Source: Corynebacterium gerontici (GTDB lineage: Bacteria; Actinomycetota; Actinomycetes; Mycobacteriales; Mycobacteriaceae). Taken from it: a stretch of 64,000 nt of DNA. The position numbers and the translations under genes were made by a program. The notes below the pieces were generated by a model. That model saw nothing but the letters and a program-made list of their open reading frames with translations, was not told the origin of the DNA and searched no databases. Shown piece by piece: positions 61,195 through 64,000 of this stretch (the stretch's first letter is position 1; every line of letters begins with the position of its first letter). The stretch covers positions 1,240,001 through 1,304,000 of the forward strand of contig NZ_CP033897.1 in NCBI RefSeq assembly GCF_003813985.1. Reading direction: 5' to 3'.

Positions 61195-62847
61195 TTACTG
61201 TTGCGCCAACGACCACCGATCCATGTTCCAACCCACGCCCGACGCATTGGAGTTTGCCACGACGTTTTGCACGTTTCGGTCGTGAACAATGACCCGTGGT
61301 TGCGTAGCAAGCGGCACCGTGAGCACTTCATCCCACGAGGCCCGCTCGTCGGCTCTGATGCCCTCGATATCTGCTTTGGATTTCGCGCTGCCACCAAAGT
61401 CTTCCACTGGATCCACAGCAAGCAAAAGTGCATCAAGGGTGCCATCTAGGTTCGGCATCACATTGCCGTTCGTCCCTGCCCACCGCAGATCCTCGATGCC
61501 GCTGCCTTCTTCGGACGCATCCACAATTTCGATGCCTGCAGATTCACAGGATCGCTTCATCGCCTGCACCATCGCCTTTTTGCGATCGTCGGGTGCGGCG
61601 TAGCCGATCGCAACCCGGGTACCTCCGAGGACCTTTGCCAGATCAACGTTCGCGGGAAGGTGCGGATCCGAAATATCCGTGACATGCGCAGCCGATGGAT
61701 CGCCCGCCCGCAGGGTACGAGTGGCCACGGGGGAAACTTCAACACCCGAGACTTCCGATGAAGCCTTGGCCACCGATGCCTGGTCAATGCAAGCAGCAAA
61801 TGCTCGTCGATTTTCGGCATTTGCAAAAACACCACTGTCGGACAGCAGCAATGTATCCGTCATCACACCTTCGAGCTGTTCGACGTCCATCGTCTGCTCC
61901 GGGTCGTCCCTATCAAGCCAGGAGAAATCCTTCATGCTGGTTGAATCGGCAACCCGAAGCACTTTGTCTTTCGCGAGTTTGGCCCAGTCAGAATCGCGGG
62001 GCCACAGCACTAACTCAGCCTCGGCGGCCTGTTCCCCGGCGTAAAACTCATTTCTTTCGAGTACGACCTCACCTTGATCCCCCACCGAACGGATCTTGTA
62101 GGGCCCACTACTCACTTGCAGGTCCGATTGGAATTCGTTGAGTTCGAAACCCTCGTTCCAAGCCTGCGCCACATCCACCAAGGAATTCCAGTTCTGGTTG
62201 CTCAGTGCAACGTTCAGTTCTTCGAGGGTCATGCCGGCTCGCTCTGCGATCGCATGGGCGGGCAACAATGTCCCGGCGCCGAAAATTTGACGCCAACGCG
62301 GCCCATAACCTTTCTTGAACACAACGTCTACCTGGCGAGCATTCGGCTGGCATTCCACGCGCTCCACTTCATTCATGAGCGGCATAAAGGAATGGAAGAG
62401 GGTTGGCATCACGCCAGCGGTGTACGCCAACAGGAAGCTCTCGCAGGTTACTGGCGCGCCATCTGAGTACTTTGCTTGCTCATTGATTTTGAACGTTGCC
62501 CGCTGCTGTACGCCGGGTAGCAGTTGCCCCTGGGCCAGATCCCGGTTGGGAATCCATTGTCCTTTTGGCCCTTGAGTAAAAGGACCCGGGTAAATCCGCG
62601 CGGCAAGCAGCTGTGCTTTCGTTGAAGCTCCGAGAGCACTACCAGCGTTAGTGGTTTGCAGATTTTCGTCGACAGCGTAGCCAAAGATTTCGTTGCTTGG
62701 TGTTGGCTCCGATTCGCTGCCCTGACCACACGCACTGAGCGTGCCTGCCGCCAGCATCAATGCTGCGCCAAGTGCACCTACTCGACGCTGTGTTTGATTA
62801 GCAGACGTTGAGCGTTGAGCAGAGATTGCTTCCACGAAGGCTGCCAC
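61195..62847 (-). CDS. ABC-type peptide-binding lipoprotein (solute-binding protein family 5)
   Basis: A 550-residue extracytoplasmic protein. An N-terminal signal peptide (RRVGALGAALMLAAGTLSAC) ends in the lipobox LSAC, Cys40, so it is lipid-anchored. The mature part resembles family 5 (DppA/OppA-like) solute-binding proteins, including DGAPVTCESFLLAYTAGV and SSGPYKI. No permease or ATPase gene is in the window, so its transporter partner is unknown; the similarly placed C. glutamicum gene is annotated dciAE. The GTG at 62847 or one four codons later could start it. Confidence 0.87.
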   Translation of the reverse strand: MAAFVEAISAQRSTSANQTQRRVGALGAALMLAAGTLSACGQGSESEPTPSNEIFGYAVDENLQTTNAGSALGASTKAQLLAARIYPGPFTQGPKGQWIPNRDLAQGQLLPGVQQRATFKINEQAKYSDGAPVTCESFLLAYTAGVMPTLFHSFMPLMNEVERVECQPNARQVDVVFKKGYGPRWRQIFGAGTLLPAHAIAERAGMTLEELNVALSNQNWNSLVDVAQAWNEGFELNEFQSDLQVSSGPYKIRSVGDQGEVVLERNEFYAGEQAAEAELVLWPRDSDWAKLAKDKVLRVADSTSMKDFSWLDRDDPEQTMDVEQLEGVMTDTLLLSDSGVFANAENRRAFAACIDQASVAKASSEVSGVEVSPVATRTLRAGDPSAAHVTDISDPHLPANVDLAKVLGGTRVAIGYAAPDDRKKAMVQAMKRSCESAGIEIVDASEEGSGIEDLRWAGTNGNVMPNLDGTLDALLLAVDPVEDFGGSAKSKADIEGIRADERASWDEVLTVPLATQPRVIVHDRNVQNVVANSNASGVGWNMDRWSLAQQ

Positions 62848-63040
62848 CTTTCCGGCTATTCAGTCTGCGCAGGAAGATCAATGCTCCTGCTGCTCGTCTT
62901 GGCTCGAACCGCACTCGGAAATCCGTGTTGTTCAACACCTTTTCTAACGATGTTCAGTATAAATCTCCGCTGTGTCGATCCCGAATCCACCCCAATGCAC
63001 TGGTGCGGTTTATCGCTTGGGTTGGCAGACTACAGAACAA

Positions 63041-63091
63041 AACCCCACTACTGGCTGCATGATTGATCACTGCAAATGCCAGTGTGGGGTT
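63041..63091 (-). terminator. Terminator between secF and lipoprotein gene
   Basis: A long stem (63041-63055 with 63078-63091, one bulged T) is followed on the minus strand by TTGTTCTGT. It would end secDF transcription before the lipoprotein gene. Confidence 0.8.
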
Positions 63092-63108
63092 GAAGGGGCG
63101 TCGCTTGC

Positions 63109-64000
63109 CTAACCTTGCCCTGGTCGCCACGTGGCGCCGATTGTGGGTGGCGCTTCGTAATGCTGAGGACGCTCATCAGCCTCGATGATGGCCTCGTCGA
63201 TGGCCTCATCTTCTGGGTCGTCAACATGGGCACGGGCGCGAAGCACCTGCGCATTATGAGCCTTCACCTTTGGGTTGCGCTCTTTGAGGCTCACCAGGAT
63301 TGGTGTTGCAAGGAAAATCGAGGAGAAAGTGCCTTCGATAACGCCAATGAGCTGAACTAATGCCAGGTCTTTCAGGGTGCCAACCCCCATGAGCCACACC
63401 GCCACCACCATGAGCGCGATGATAGGAAGCGCAGAGATGACTGTGGTGGAAATCGAGCGCATAACTGTCTGGTTTACGGCTTGATTTGCCAGCTCACCGT
63501 AGGTTCTTCTTCTGTTCCCAAGATAACCGGCAGTGAGCTCACGAACTTTGTCGAACACAATCACTGTGTCGTAGAGAGAGAACGCGAGCACGGTGAGTAA
63601 GCCGATCACCGTCGCCGGGGTCACTTCAAATCCAACGATGGCGTAAATGCCCGAGATGATAACGAGGTCCACCATGAGCGCGACGATCGCTGCGACGCCC
63701 ATTTGGCGCTCCAGGCGTAGCGCGATGTACACGAATACCGCGGCGAGAAAAACGCCCATCGCTAGAAGCATGCGGGAGGTAATGGTGGATCCCCAGGATT
63801 CAGACACCGTGGAGTCACCAATTGCATCTGGCGTTTGCTCTCCCAGTGCATTTTCTGGCTTGTACTCGCTATACAGTGCCTGGCGTGCGGCGTCGATCTG
63901 CTCCTCGTTAAGGCGCTCGGAGGCGATTTCCAGAATTCTGGAGTCACCCGCACCCACGATCTGCACTTGCTGAGGGTCAACGCCCGTTGCCTCGCTGAAG
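63109..64000 (-). CDS. secF: Protein translocase subunit SecF, partial (5' end outside window)
   Basis: RND-type accessory subunit of the Sec translocon, working with SecD to drive protein export. The frame stays open to the window edge, so about 296 C-terminal residues are visible. They show a periplasmic part, five likely membrane segments, and the conserved FSLYDTVIVFDKVRE and STTVISALPIIALMVVAVW segments. The tail (RARAHVDDPEDEAIDEAIIEADERP) is acidic and cytosolic. SecD is expected just outside the window. Confidence 0.95.
   Translation of the reverse strand, partial: FSEATGVDPQQVQIVGAGDSRILEIASERLNEEQIDAARQALYSEYKPENALGEQTPDAIGDSTVSESWGSTITSRMLLAMGVFLAAVFVYIALRLERQMGVAAIVALMVDLVIISGIYAIVGFEVTPATVIGLLTVLAFSLYDTVIVFDKVRELTAGYLGNRRRTYGELANQAVNQTVMRSISTTVISALPIIALMVVAVWLMGVGTLKDLALVQLIGVIEGTFSSIFLATPILVSLKERNPKVKAHNAQVLRARAHVDDPEDEAIDEAIIEADERPQHYEAPPTIGATWRPGQG

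Overview
This 64 kb window is a stretch of Corynebacterium-type chromosome. The evidence is gene content and order: tpiA-pgk-gap-whiA-yvcK-rapZ-uvrC, rib genes, fmt-def-priA-metK-coaBC-rpoZ-gmk-mihF-pyrF-carB-carA-pyrC-pyrB-pyrR, nusB-efp-pepQ, aro genes, alaS, aspS, hisS, rel-apt and secF, in the arrangement known from C. glutamicum and relatives. Supporting signs are the actinobacterial mihF, a PriA without helicase motifs, frequent GTG starts, and a perfect McbR-type operator in the metK promoter. No insertion sequence, prophage, CRISPR array, rRNA or convincing tRNA was seen. This is conserved core genome, and almost every gene is on the minus strand. The species cannot be named from what is here.

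Layout, left to right (minus-strand genes are transcribed right to left). 1-430: the 3' end of a plus-strand 6-phosphogluconolactonase gene meets secG at a perfect bidirectional terminator. 560-3763: lower glycolysis (tpiA, pgk, gap), with a terminator between gap and pgk; ppc, found between secG and tpiA in C. glutamicum, is absent. 4245-9343: whiA, yvcK, rapZ, uvrC. 9353-14150: a small membrane protein, then ribH, ribBA, ribE, ribD and rpe, tightly packed. 14214-20580: rsmB, fmt, def, priA, metK. 20721-32550: coaBC, rpoZ, gmk, mihF and the pyrimidine operon, whose first gene pyrR is preceded by a PyrR-binding-type hairpin overlapping its ribosome binding site region. One plus-strand DUF2231-like gene interrupts this stretch.

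32800-34185 is a plus-strand TIGR01777-type oxidoreductase. 34236-43364: nusB, efp, pepQ, then the shikimate cluster aroQ-aroB-aroK-aroC, a prepilin peptidase, aroE, mltG and ruvX. 43463-50815: alaS, rarA, an aminoglycoside-phosphotransferase-like protein and aspS. 51062-54643 is a plus-strand island: zinc metallopeptidase, TetR regulator, NAD(P)H-FMN reductase, L-serine dehydratase; it overlaps hisS tail to tail. 54640-64000: hisS, an MBL-fold hydrolase, tpx, a plus-strand cyclophilin, rel, apt, a lipoprotein of the peptide-binding ABC family and the truncated secF.

No obviously new multigene system is present. The most unusual signal is an 11-base sequence, GCTTTTCGACG, found eight times exactly (six in plus orientation) and twice more in shortened form, in different reading frames, at weakly conserved gene ends and in one intergenic site. 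That is far above chance and no annotated feature explains it.
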